From an uncultured Bacilli bacterium (GTDB lineage Bacteria; Bacillota_I; Bacilli_A; RF39; UBA660): a stretch of DNA of 42,498 bases. The stretch is taken from assembly GCA_947589275.1 (NCBI GenBank), contig CANQAQ010000005.1:1-42498 (forward strand), given 5' to 3'. Within the stretch, counting starts at the first letter, position 1. Each line of letters starts with the position of its first letter. Position numbers and translations under genes: made by a program. Under the pieces are notes generated by a model. The model had not been told where the DNA came from. It saw only the letters and a program-made list of their open reading frames with translations, and searched no databases. Positions 1-8,404 of this stretch are shown here, piece by piece.

Positions 1-926
1 TGTATAAGAAATTTACCTTTTATATCTCCAAACTGTTCCATAAATGTTGGTAGTTGATGTACACCAAATATTAATAATCCTAACGCAGCTACCCTAATAA
101 ATAATCCGATAAAAGTACTTAAAGTCTCTTTATACCATTTACTAAGGAATTCATCTCCATTATAAATATAAGCCATAATAGATATTGGGGCAGTTAATTC
201 AAGAAACGCTAATTTTACAAATCTAAATGCTGTATCAAAACAGAACAATACAAACAAATAAACAATAACAATTCCGGTTATTAAAGCAATTAAACCATTA
301 AAATTTAATACATAATCTGTATCTCCATTAGAATTTACATATGTCTCATTTATATTTTTTCCTACTTTACTAATATATCCTATATCTTCATTTAACATAG
401 TATTATAATTAGACTGTAGCGAATCAGATGTTGTTGTTGCATCTTCATTTGGATATAATAAACCCGAGATTGTAATACCTGCAAGTACTTGACCAGCATT
501 TGTACTTTCTGCGATGTTATTATCGCTAGTTTGTATTCCAACTAGTAATTTCTCAATAAGTGAGTTACTAATTACATACTCCTGAATTTCATATACTGCA
601 TCAAATGCAAAAGGTATAATTATAATTAGGAAAAGTGCAATAAATACTCTTTTAAGTACACCCGTAAATCCTTTTTTAGAATCCCATAATAAATCTGGAT
701 TGACAATAACTTGTAATAATTTTACACCAAATGTAAATAACATTACTACACTGACAAGTACATATATATTATTACTAAAATCCTTTATTAGTTGAGAATC
801 AAAGAATCTACTTTCAGCTAAATAATAAAATACTGAATATAATTTTGGTATTAATGGATAAATCCAATCACACAAAGTTATAATAATCCCACGTAGAACA
901 TTCATAAATCCATTCACGTTATCCAT
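1..926 (-). CDS. VirB6/TrbL-like polytopic membrane protein of a T4SS-like system (partial, runs off left edge)
   Basis: Not in ORF track. Reverse-strand frame starts at ATG 926 (AGGAGGTAAAATATG) with MDNVNGFMNVLRGIIITLCDWIYPLIPKLYSVFYYL... and continues open to base 1 (...DTAFRFVKLAFLELTAPISIMAYIYNGDEFLSKWYKETLSTFIGLF...); many hydrophobic segments. Confidence 0.7.
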   Translation of the reverse strand, partial: MDNVNGFMNVLRGIIITLCDWIYPLIPKLYSVFYYLAESRFFDSQLIKDFSNNIYVLVSVVMLFTFGVKLLQVIVNPDLLWDSKKGFTGVLKRVFIALFLIIIIPFAFDAVYEIQEYVISNSLIEKLLVGIQTSDNNIAESTNAGQVLAGITISGLLYPNEDATTTSDSLQSNYNTMLNEDIGYISKVGKNINETYVNSNGDTDYVLNFNGLIALITGIVIVYLFVLFCFDTAFRFVKLAFLELTAPISIMAYIYNGDEFLSKWYKETLSTFIGLFIRVAALGLLIFGVHQLPTFMEQFGDIKGKFLI

Positions 927-936
927 ATTTTACCTC

Positions 937-2568
937 CTATTCACCATTAATAATACATTTTAATATTGAAGTATCACTTGTATTTTCTAACTTTTCATCA
1001 TTTGTTCCTGAAAATATACCTAATATCAATCTAATAATTATAGGTATTAAAATCAATAACACTAAAGCAAGTAATCTTTTTGGAAATTTTTGTTTTGCCT
1101 TTTTCATTTTTTCTTCATTACTAGCTATAACAGCCATGGAATAATCAAGAACACCAAATGCTATAACAATTATTGGAGCAGCTATCGTTATAATATTCCA
1201 AAATTTATGTAATATAGAAAAATCTGAACATTTTGCTTTATATGGTTCAAATGTTATACCTGCTAAAGTTGGTGAATTTATTTTACTAAGATAATTTACT
1301 TTTTCTTTAATTACATCTTGAACTCCACTTAATGCTTCATTATAAGAATTTTGAAAATTATTATAATCCTCTTCACCCATACATTTCTTAAAATCTATAT
1401 TTTTTTCACATTCAGTTTTTGCCTGAGTATTGCTTATTGAAGAACATGGATTATTATCGTAATAACAACTACGACATTTTTGATAAACTGAAGATTTTTC
1501 ACATTCAGTTTTTGCTTGCTCTGGTAAATCAAGACAATATACTGAACATTTATTATTTAATAATTCATCTTGTCTATCATATGAATCTTGTAATTCATCA
1601 GAAACCTTTTGAGATTCAGAACTCATACCAGCAAGTTTAACATATTTATTTAAAGAATCAAACTCATCGCTATATTTACTATTTACTATTTTTTTTATCT
1701 TAGAATCATCACCTACTGCCTTAATGTACATAGAAAGTGAATATACATCATTAATATAATAAAGTCTATCAAACCAGCATGATGAAACTATGTCTTTATC
1801 ATTTTTTGAAATATCAATCATGGGATAACCAGATTGAGTTGCATATTTTATAAATGCATCTACAGTAGGAAATTCTTCTACATAATTACCATAATTTTTA
1901 TAATAACTCCACTTTGAACCACAAGAATTACTTGCTTTTTTATCTTTATTACTCATATGGTTATACCATTTAGGTAGTGTATTATCAATGTAAACTTCTT
2001 GTGTTGCACTACTAAAACTAGTTTTACCATCTATAGTAGATTGATAAAGTGGAATAATAAATTTCCCAGGGCTAAAGTTTATAGTGGGTATGTTACTACC
2101 ATTAGCACTATTATTCTTAATATTAGTTAAAAAATCCTTTTCACTAGATGGTTCTACTTTTGTAATAGTATCGCCTGATGCATATTTAATAACCTTTCCT
2201 GGTATTGACAAAAATGCTGTATAAAAGTCCGCAATACTTTCAAATGTATCATTATATATATTAATATAATCTGGACATTTATTATTATTAATGTAATTAT
2301 TTAATTTTTTTGTTAGTTCAAGGTCATATGGTGAACCACCCTTATAATTAGTATAATTTAATATAAAACCATCATTTGTTTTCTGATATTTAACTGTAAA
2401 ATAAGAATTCTCTACCTTTTCAGATGTATCAACTGTTGTATCAGAATTAATATTTATACCTAAATAAGGTAATTTATATTCACATATAGTTACTTCTGCT
2501 TTTGCATACATAGTAAATGAAAAAAATATAAATAAGGTAAATAATATATACTTAGTAATTTGTTTCAT
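937..2568 (-). CDS. Secreted/extracytoplasmic Cys-rich protein with C-terminal VirB2/TrbC-like two-TM domain
   Basis: Signal peptide MKQITKYILFTLFIFFSFTMYAKA; Cys-rich central region with repeated QAKTECEK; C-terminal APIIVIAFGVLDYSMAVIASNEEKMKKAKQKFPKRLLALVLLILIPIIIRLILGIF resembles the neighbouring pilin-like protein. Confidence 0.7.
   Translation of the reverse strand: MKQITKYILFTLFIFFSFTMYAKAEVTICEYKLPYLGININSDTTVDTSEKVENSYFTVKYQKTNDGFILNYTNYKGGSPYDLELTKKLNNYINNNKCPDYINIYNDTFESIADFYTAFLSIPGKVIKYASGDTITKVEPSSEKDFLTNIKNNSANGSNIPTINFSPGKFIIPLYQSTIDGKTSFSSATQEVYIDNTLPKWYNHMSNKDKKASNSCGSKWSYYKNYGNYVEEFPTVDAFIKYATQSGYPMIDISKNDKDIVSSCWFDRLYYINDVYSLSMYIKAVGDDSKIKKIVNSKYSDEFDSLNKYVKLAGMSSESQKVSDELQDSYDRQDELLNNKCSVYCLDLPEQAKTECEKSSVYQKCRSCYYDNNPCSSISNTQAKTECEKNIDFKKCMGEEDYNNFQNSYNEALSGVQDVIKEKVNYLSKINSPTLAGITFEPYKAKCSDFSILHKFWNIITIAAPIIVIAFGVLDYSMAVIASNEEKMKKAKQKFPKRLLALVLLILIPIIIRLILGIFSGTNDEKLENTSDTSILKCIINGE
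1401..1520 (-). repeat. Internal direct repeat coding QAKTECEK....KC (two copies, ~1401-1424 and ~1495-1518)
   Basis: TTTTTCACATTCAGTTTTTGC occurs twice; protein QAKTECEKSSVYQKC and QAKTECEKNIDFKKC. Confidence 0.75.
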
Positions 2569-2619
2569 ATTTATTCTCCAATTCTAGTCATAAATATAAT
2601 ATCACATTTAGTGCAAAAA

Positions 2620-2643
2620 AAAAAGAATATTTATATTCTTTTT
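2620..2643 (-). terminator. Intrinsic terminator between the VirB2-like gene and the 543-aa gene
   Basis: Minus strand AAAAAGAATA TAAA TATTCTTTTT followed by an extended T run. Confidence 0.65.
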
Positions 2644-2653
2644 ACTAATTAAC

Positions 2654-3004
2654 TTATTCTAAATCGCCGCTAACATCAATTTTATTATAGGTACCAGCTT
2701 TATTCCAGCATGCTTTCCACTCTGATGCATTATTAGTTACTAAATTAATAACTAAATTTACTATAAATGGGATAAGAAAAACTATTAATGCAGAAATTAA
2801 TCTTTGTACAAATGGTTTTTGAGCTTCTTTCATTTTCTTCTCATCACCAGCAATTACTGCTTTACCCATATCAATACTACCCCATAAAATTAAAGCAATT
2901 GGTATTAATATTTGTAAATATTTAATTATTGTTCTTATTAATGATAAAACATTCAATAAATCTGAATCTTCTGGACAAAGTTCACCTACTAAAAATGTAA
3001 TCAT
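2654..3004 (-). CDS. VirB2/TrbC-like pilin-family small membrane protein
   Basis: ORF track starts at 3034, but the GAAGGAGG Shine-Dalgarno lies immediately upstream of ATG 3004 (MITFLVGELCPEDS...). Two TM segments separated by a short Lys-rich loop (AGDEKKMKEAQKPFVQR), typical of VirB2/TrbC-like proteins. Confidence 0.65.
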   Translation of the reverse strand: MITFLVGELCPEDSDLLNVLSLIRTIIKYLQILIPIALILWGSIDMGKAVIAGDEKKMKEAQKPFVQRLISALIVFLIPFIVNLVINLVTNNASEWKACWNKAGTYNKIDVSGDLE

Positions 3005-3145
3005 ATATATTTCCTCCTTCATATTTATACTCATATTTTATATTGATTTAGTATAATTGTCAAGCAAATGAGCTAATTATACATATATTTTACTTCAATT
3101 GTATTTTTACTATATTTGTGGTAATATTTGTATGGAGATGATAAA

Positions 3146-3553
3146 ATGAAAAAAATGAAATTCTTATTATTACTTTTATTACCATTATTATTATGTTCAT
3201 GTTCTAAAAATTATATTATTAATTCTACAATCGATGATATTGAGAAAAAAGTAGAAAATAACGAATCATTTATATTGTATATTGGTAGTAGTGATTGTTC
3301 TAACTGCGCTAGTTTTACACCAAAACTAAAAAATGTAGTTAATAAAAATAAAATAACAGTTTATTATATAGATATATACAATATTAGTGATGAAGATTAT
3401 ACTAGATTATTTAAAATAGTAAATTTTCAAGGAACTCCTACAGTAGCATTTATTAAAAATGGTATGGATCCTGGAAGTCAAACACATATTAGAGGAAATG
3501 TTTCTATGGATGAAATAATAAGTTCATTTAAAAATAATGATTATATTAAATAA
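3146..3553 (+). CDS. Thioredoxin-fold lipoprotein (CxxC)
   Basis: Lipobox LLLLCSCS; SSDCSNCASF CxxC motif; cis-Pro region FQGTPTVAFIKNG. GGAG RBS supports ATG 3146 rather than the TTG at 3128 in the track. Confidence 0.8.
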   Translation: MKKMKFLLLLLLPLLLCSCSKNYIINSTIDDIEKKVENNESFILYIGSSDCSNCASFTPKLKNVVNKNKITVYYIDIYNISDEDYTRLFKIVNFQGTPTVAFIKNGMDPGSQTHIRGNVSMDEIISSFKNNDYIK

Positions 3554-3556
3554 TCA

Positions 3557-3982
3557 TTATTTATTTTTTTTCTTTAATAAGTCTCTTATTTCTTCTAAAA
3601 GTAATACTTCATCAGATTTAGTAACTTCTTCTTTCTTTTCCTCTTCTTTTTTTAAATGAAATATTTTATTTACTATCTTAACTATAATAAATACACATAA
3701 TGATATTATTAATAAATCTATTATATTTTGAATAAATGAACCATACATTATTTTTGCATCTTTTATTGTTATACTTAAATTAGTAAAATCAAGTCCTCCT
3801 AAAAATATTCCAATAATTGGCATTAATATATCATTTACAATTGATGTTACTATTTTTCCAAATGCTCCACCAACTATAACACCAACAGCAAGATCTAGTG
3901 CATTACCTCTTATAACAAAGTTCTTAAATTCTTCTATACTTTTTTTTATTTTTTTATTATTTTCCTTATTTTTTTTACTCAT
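3557..3982 (-). CDS. mscL: Large-conductance mechanosensitive channel MscL
   Basis: FKNFVIRGNALDLAVGVIVGGAFGKIVTSIVNDILMPIIG. Confidence 0.95.
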   Translation of the reverse strand: MSKKNKENNKKIKKSIEEFKNFVIRGNALDLAVGVIVGGAFGKIVTSIVNDILMPIIGIFLGGLDFTNLSITIKDAKIMYGSFIQNIIDLLIISLCVFIIVKIVNKIFHLKKEEEKKEEVTKSDEVLLLEEIRDLLKKKNK

Positions 3983-3993
3983 AATTTTATCTC

Positions 3994-4500
3994 CTATTCT
4001 ATAATATAATTTTCACTTTTATGTGGTTCCTTTTTAAATAAACCATCAAAATTTTGTTGTCTTAGTACCTCATATATTACAATTGCAGCAGAATTTGAAA
4101 GATTTAATGCTCTTACTTTATCAGTCATTGGGATTCTCATACACCTATCTAAATTATCTTTTAATATTTCTTTAGGTATACCAGTACTTTCTTTACCAAA
4201 TATTAAATATATATTATCATTTTTATTCGAGTAATCAAATGATGTATGTGGCTTTTTTCCATATCTTGTAAAAAAATAATATTCACCTTTATTTTGCTTT
4301 TTAAAATCTTCATAATTTTCATATACTTTATAATTCAAATGTTCTAGATAATTAACAGCACTTCTTTTTAAATACTTATCTTCTAATGAAAATCCTAGTG
4401 GCTTTATTAAATGTAATCTTGTATTAGTTGCAACACATGTCCTCATAATATTTCCAGTATTCCCAGGTATTTCTGGTTCAAATAAAACTATATTGTTCAT
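3994..4500 (-). CDS. trmL: tRNA (cytidine(34)-2'-O)-methyltransferase, SPOUT family
   Basis: IVLFEPEIPGNTGNIMRTC; LIFGKESTGIP; RALNLSNSAAIVIYEVLRQ. Confidence 0.93.
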   Translation of the reverse strand: MNNIVLFEPEIPGNTGNIMRTCVATNTRLHLIKPLGFSLEDKYLKRSAVNYLEHLNYKVYENYEDFKKQNKGEYYFFTRYGKKPHTSFDYSNKNDNIYLIFGKESTGIPKEILKDNLDRCMRIPMTDKVRALNLSNSAAIVIYEVLRQQNFDGLFKKEPHKSENYIIE

Positions 4501-4507
4501 TTTTAAA

Positions 4508-4530
4508 AAAGAGAATTAATAATTCTCTTT
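4508..4530 (-). terminator. Terminator hairpin at 3' end of rubrerythrin gene, abutting trmL start
   Basis: Minus strand AAAGAGAATT ATT AATTCTCTTTTTT. Confidence 0.6.
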
Positions 4531-5058
4531 CAATTCTTCAAAATATGATCTAGGATGAGAACAAACTGGACAAACCATAGGTGCTTCTTTTCCAAAATGT
4601 ACATGACCACAATTTCTGCAAATCCACATTATTGGTTCATCTCTTTTAAAAACCATATCAGCTTTAACTTTTTCAAGTAAAGCTTTATATCTTTCTTCAT
4701 GTCTTTTTTCTATTGCACCAACTGACTCAAATAAGAATGAAATATGATCAAATCCTTCTTCTTTTGCTTCAGAAGCAAATGTTTTATACATATCAGTCCA
4801 TTCTGAATTTTCACCATTTGCAGCATCTTCTAAATTTTCAATTGTACTAGGAATATCACCACCATGTAATAGTTTAAACCACATCTTAGCATGTTCTTTT
4901 TCATTTCCAGCAGTTTCTTCAAAAATAGCTGATATTTGTTCATATCCTTCTTTTTTAGCTTTAGAAGCATAATACGTATATTTGTTTCTAGCTTGGCTTT
5001 CACCTTGAAATGCTGTCATCAAATTTTTTTCTGTTTTAGTTCCTTTTAAATTACTCAT
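4516..5058 (-). CDS. Rubrerythrin
   Basis: N-terminal diiron region (ESQARNKYTYYA..., EKEHA) and C-terminal rubredoxin-like CRNCGHVHFGKEAPMVCPVC. Confidence 0.93.
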   Translation of the reverse strand: MSNLKGTKTEKNLMTAFQGESQARNKYTYYASKAKKEGYEQISAIFEETAGNEKEHAKMWFKLLHGGDIPSTIENLEDAANGENSEWTDMYKTFASEAKEEGFDHISFLFESVGAIEKRHEERYKALLEKVKADMVFKRDEPIMWICRNCGHVHFGKEAPMVCPVCSHPRSYFEELKENY

Positions 5059-5133
5059 AATATTACTCCTCTCAAAATTATTTCCTATATAATTATACCA
5101 AATTATATAAAATTATTCATTACTTTTTTTATT

Positions 5134-5706
5134 TTATTTTATCAAATGTGAAATATCTCCATTTATAACATTATGTGAATTTGCATCATCTAAATCTAAA
5201 TGTAATTCAGTATTATAATCTTTCGATATTTTAATATGAACATTATCTAATATTCCACCTTTTTCACCATCTATTTTTATTTTAACTATATCATTATTAT
5301 TTAGTCCAAGATACTTAGCATCTTTAGTATTCATATGTATATGTCTATTTGGAAATATCAAAGCTTTTCTTTTTATATTTCCAATAGGACCATTAATTGT
5401 TATCAAACTTGCATCATTTAAATCACCAGAATCTTTATAGGATGCTTCTATTTTTAAAGTATAAGCATCGGTTTTTGAAATTTCTACCTGACTTTTATCT
5501 CTTTTGGGACCTACTATTCTAACATTTTTTATAATATTATCACCATTAATTAAGTCTACTGTTTCTTTACATACATAATTAGGATATTGTGATAAGTTTT
5601 TTATTTTTGTTAATTTATAGTTTTTTCCAAATAACAACTCAATATCTTCTTTTGATAAATGTACATGACGCGCTGATACACCAATTTTTATATCCAATTT
5701 AATCAC
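5134..5706 (-). CDS. Phosphate propanoyltransferase (PduL family)
   Basis: VGVSARHVHLS-like N terminus, LSQYPNYVCKETVDLI, FPNRHIHMNTKDAKYLGL. Confidence 0.9.
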   Translation of the reverse strand: MIKLDIKIGVSARHVHLSKEDIELLFGKNYKLTKIKNLSQYPNYVCKETVDLINGDNIIKNVRIVGPKRDKSQVEISKTDAYTLKIEASYKDSGDLNDASLITINGPIGNIKRKALIFPNRHIHMNTKDAKYLGLNNNDIVKIKIDGEKGGILDNVHIKISKDYNTELHLDLDDANSHNVINGDISHLIK

Positions 5707-5773
5707 CTACATTTATTATATATGAATATTTTATTTTTTTAAAGAATATATTGTATAGAAAGGAAGAAATAAT

Positions 5774-6130
5774 ATGAATAATGGTTATTATCAAAATGGA
5801 ATGAATATTCCTACAACAGCTGGTTATCCAAATCAACAATATGCACCTAGTATATCTTCAACAGAGTTTCCTATGGAACAATCTTATGTTGAAAACATTC
5901 TAAGGTTAAACAAAGGAAAATATGGTAGGTTTTATGTTTCATTTCCTGACTCAGTTGAGTGGAGAGATAAAGTATTTACTGGAGTAATTGAGCAAGCAGG
6001 TAGAGATCATTTAATTATTAGTGATCCATCAACTGGAAAATGGTATATGATTTTAATGATATATTTAAATTATGTAGAATTTGAAGAAAAAATAAATTAT
6101 AGTCCTGAATTTAATTTAAATACATTGTAA
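5774..6130 (+). CDS. gerQ: Spore coat protein GerQ
   Basis: QSYVENILRLNKGKYGRFYVSFPDSVEWRDKVFTGVIEQAGRDHLIISDPSTGKWYMILMIYLNYVEFEE. Confidence 0.88.
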   Translation: MNNGYYQNGMNIPTTAGYPNQQYAPSISSTEFPMEQSYVENILRLNKGKYGRFYVSFPDSVEWRDKVFTGVIEQAGRDHLIISDPSTGKWYMILMIYLNYVEFEEKINYSPEFNLNTL

Positions 6131-6176
6131 GATTGATTTTATTTTGTTATAATTCTTATAGTGGAAGGTGATATAA

Positions 6177-6722
6177 ATGAATACATCTATCATTATATTA
6201 ATTATATTAATTATTTTATTTTTCTTATTTATCTCTTATAGTGTAATATATAATAAATTTCAAGATTATATAATAAAGATTAATGAAGTTGAAGGAAAAA
6301 TTGATGATGTATTAAGAGATAAATTTGATAGTTTAATAGAAATGAATAGTATAATTAAAGAAGGTATAAAAACTAATAAAGCAATAGTAGATGATATTTC
6401 AAAAATTAATAGTAATGAGATAAGCAGTTTTGAGTTAGATAGAAAGTTAACAAAAGCTCTAAATAAAATTAATTTTGTTAAAGAACAGTATACTGAATTA
6501 AAGAGTAATGAGAAATTAAACAAGTTATCATATAATATTGATGATATGAATGAATCATTATCAGCATATAAGAAATATTATAATGAAACTATAGTATCAT
6601 ATAATAAATTAATCAGAAAATTTCCATATAACATAATAGGATTAATTTTGAAATATAAAGAAAAGACCTTCTTTGACGGAAAAGATATGAACGATGAAAA
6701 TATAAAAGATTTCAAAATATAA
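6177..6722 (+). CDS. LemA family protein
   Basis: N-terminal TM, then YSVIYNKFQDYIIKINEVEGKIDDVLRDKFDSLIEM...YKKYYNETIVSYNKLIRKFPYNIIG. Confidence 0.82.
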   Translation: MNTSIIILIILIILFFLFISYSVIYNKFQDYIIKINEVEGKIDDVLRDKFDSLIEMNSIIKEGIKTNKAIVDDISKINSNEISSFELDRKLTKALNKINFVKEQYTELKSNEKLNKLSYNIDDMNESLSAYKKYYNETIVSYNKLIRKFPYNIIGLILKYKEKTFFDGKDMNDENIKDFKI

Positions 6723-6744
6723 AAATGGATAAAAATCCATTTTT
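6721..6744. terminator. Bidirectional terminator
   Basis: AAAAATGGAT AAAA ATCCATTTTT between convergent lemA-like and ung. Confidence 0.75.
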
Positions 6745-6748
6745 TATT

Positions 6749-7408
6749 TTACCAATCTATTTCTTTTAAATTATTTTTCTTTAGAAAATCATTAGTTTTT
6801 GAAAAAGGTTTACTACCAAAGAATCCTTGACAAGAAAATGGTGAAGGATGATTAGATTCTATAATTAAATGTTTTGGATTAGTTATATACTTCTTTTTTT
6901 CTCTTGCATTGTTTCCCCATAATATAAATACTACTGGAGTTTGTTTTTCATTTAATTTTTTTATTACTTCATCAGTAAATCTATGCCATCCGATATCCTT
7001 ATGTGAATTAGGTTTATCTTTTTCAACAGTTAATCCAGTATTTAAAAGCATTACACCTTGTTTTTGCCAATTAGTTAAATCGCCATTACTATAATCTTTT
7101 TCTATACCTAAATCGTCATATAATTCTTTATAAATATTTTTAAGTGATGGAGGTAATTTTTTAGCATGTGTAGAAAATGCATAACCATGAGCTTCACCTT
7201 CACCATGATATGGATCTTGGCCAAGTATTACTACTTTAACATTCTTATATGGAAGTTTAAATGCATTAAATATATCTTTTTTTTCAGGATATATGGTCTT
7301 TACTTTATATAAATCTCTAAGGGTATATAAAATCTTTAAAAAATACTCCTTATGGATTTCATCTTTTAATATTTCATCCCAATCATTATTAAATAACATA
7401 TACTTCAC
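6749..7408 (-). CDS. ung: Uracil-DNA glycosylase
   Basis: VVILGQDPYHGEGEAHGYAFS; GVMLLNTGLTVEKDKPNSH; HPSPFSCQGFFGSKPFSKTN. Confidence 0.97.
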   Translation of the reverse strand: MKYMLFNNDWDEILKDEIHKEYFLKILYTLRDLYKVKTIYPEKKDIFNAFKLPYKNVKVVILGQDPYHGEGEAHGYAFSTHAKKLPPSLKNIYKELYDDLGIEKDYSNGDLTNWQKQGVMLLNTGLTVEKDKPNSHKDIGWHRFTDEVIKKLNEKQTPVVFILWGNNAREKKKYITNPKHLIIESNHPSPFSCQGFFGSKPFSKTNDFLKKNNLKEIDW

Positions 7409-7426
7409 CTATTTAATTATAACATA

Positions 7427-8314
7427 TTATTTATTAGATTTTAAGTAATCTATAAACTTATTACAGTATGATGGTAATATATTATTTTTTAAAGTTACTA
7501 ATCCATATTCTATACTATCCGTTTTTGGAAATACATCTATTTCATATAACTTTTTTTCTTGTAATTCATCTAAAACATACATTTTAGTAACATATCCGAT
7601 TCCATAACCAATACACGCAAAATCTATTAGTAAATTTGAACTACCAATATTCATTTTTGGTTCTACATTTATATTATTTGTTTTAAAGTATTTATCTGCA
7701 CTATTTCTAGAATTAGATGGGATTTTTTGAAGTAATAATGGATATTTAGATAATTCGTTAATACTTACTTTTCTATTTAATAATTGTTTATAGTTTTCAT
7801 TACATACAAATATATACTTAGTTTTACCAAGTTTAGTATAATTAAGTTCTAAATCAATATAATTAGAAAATTTACATATTATGATATCAATTAATCCATT
7901 CTTTAATTGTTTTATTAAATCTTTTGTCGGATCGGTACTAATATTTATAACAATATTAGGATACAATTTATGAAACTGCTTTATATATTTTAATAAGTAT
8001 TTTCTTGTTAAGCTTGTACTAATACCAATTTTAATTGTGCCTTTATTCATGTTTTTATATTCATTAATTTCTTTTTCTGACTCATCTAATAAAGTTAATG
8101 CATTCTTAACCTTTAAATATATTTTTTCTCCATATTCATTTAAAACGACACCTTTTTTAGTTCTTATGAATAAAGGTGATCCTAATTGTTCTTCTAAATT
8201 TTTTATATGTTTAGTTACCGCTGGTTGTGATATATTAAGTTCTTCACTTGCTTTTGTAATATTTTTACAATTTGCAACTGCATAAAATATCCTATATAAT
8301 TCTAAATTAATCAT
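7427..8314 (-). CDS. LysR-family transcriptional regulator
   Basis: LELYRIFYAVANCKNITKASEELNISQPAVTKHIKNLEEQLGSPLFIRTKKG HTH. Confidence 0.9.
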   Translation of the reverse strand: MINLELYRIFYAVANCKNITKASEELNISQPAVTKHIKNLEEQLGSPLFIRTKKGVVLNEYGEKIYLKVKNALTLLDESEKEINEYKNMNKGTIKIGISTSLTRKYLLKYIKQFHKLYPNIVINISTDPTKDLIKQLKNGLIDIIICKFSNYIDLELNYTKLGKTKYIFVCNENYKQLLNRKVSINELSKYPLLLQKIPSNSRNSADKYFKTNNINVEPKMNIGSSNLLIDFACIGYGIGYVTKMYVLDELQEKKLYEIDVFPKTDSIEYGLVTLKNNILPSYCNKFIDYLKSNK

Positions 8315-8404
8315 AATAACCTCCAGTTATGGTAAGCATATTTTATTTGTATTTTAATTATAATAAAAATGTTGTTATAATTCAAGTATAAGGTAGGTGT
8401 TAAT

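Noticed and set aside
1419-1640. 73-aa + strand ORF
   Set aside because: Antisense shadow inside the 543-aa gene; no RBS or recognisable domain.
3128-3145. TTG start for thioredoxin lipoprotein
   Set aside because: GGAG RBS lies inside this extension and is correctly spaced for ATG 3146, which also gives a proper signal peptide.
6266-6523. 85-aa minus ORF
   Set aside because: Antisense to the LemA-family gene; composition-driven.
6909-7094. 61-aa + ORF
   Set aside because: Antisense to ung.
8037-8285. 82-aa + ORF
   Set aside because: Antisense to LysR regulator HTH region.
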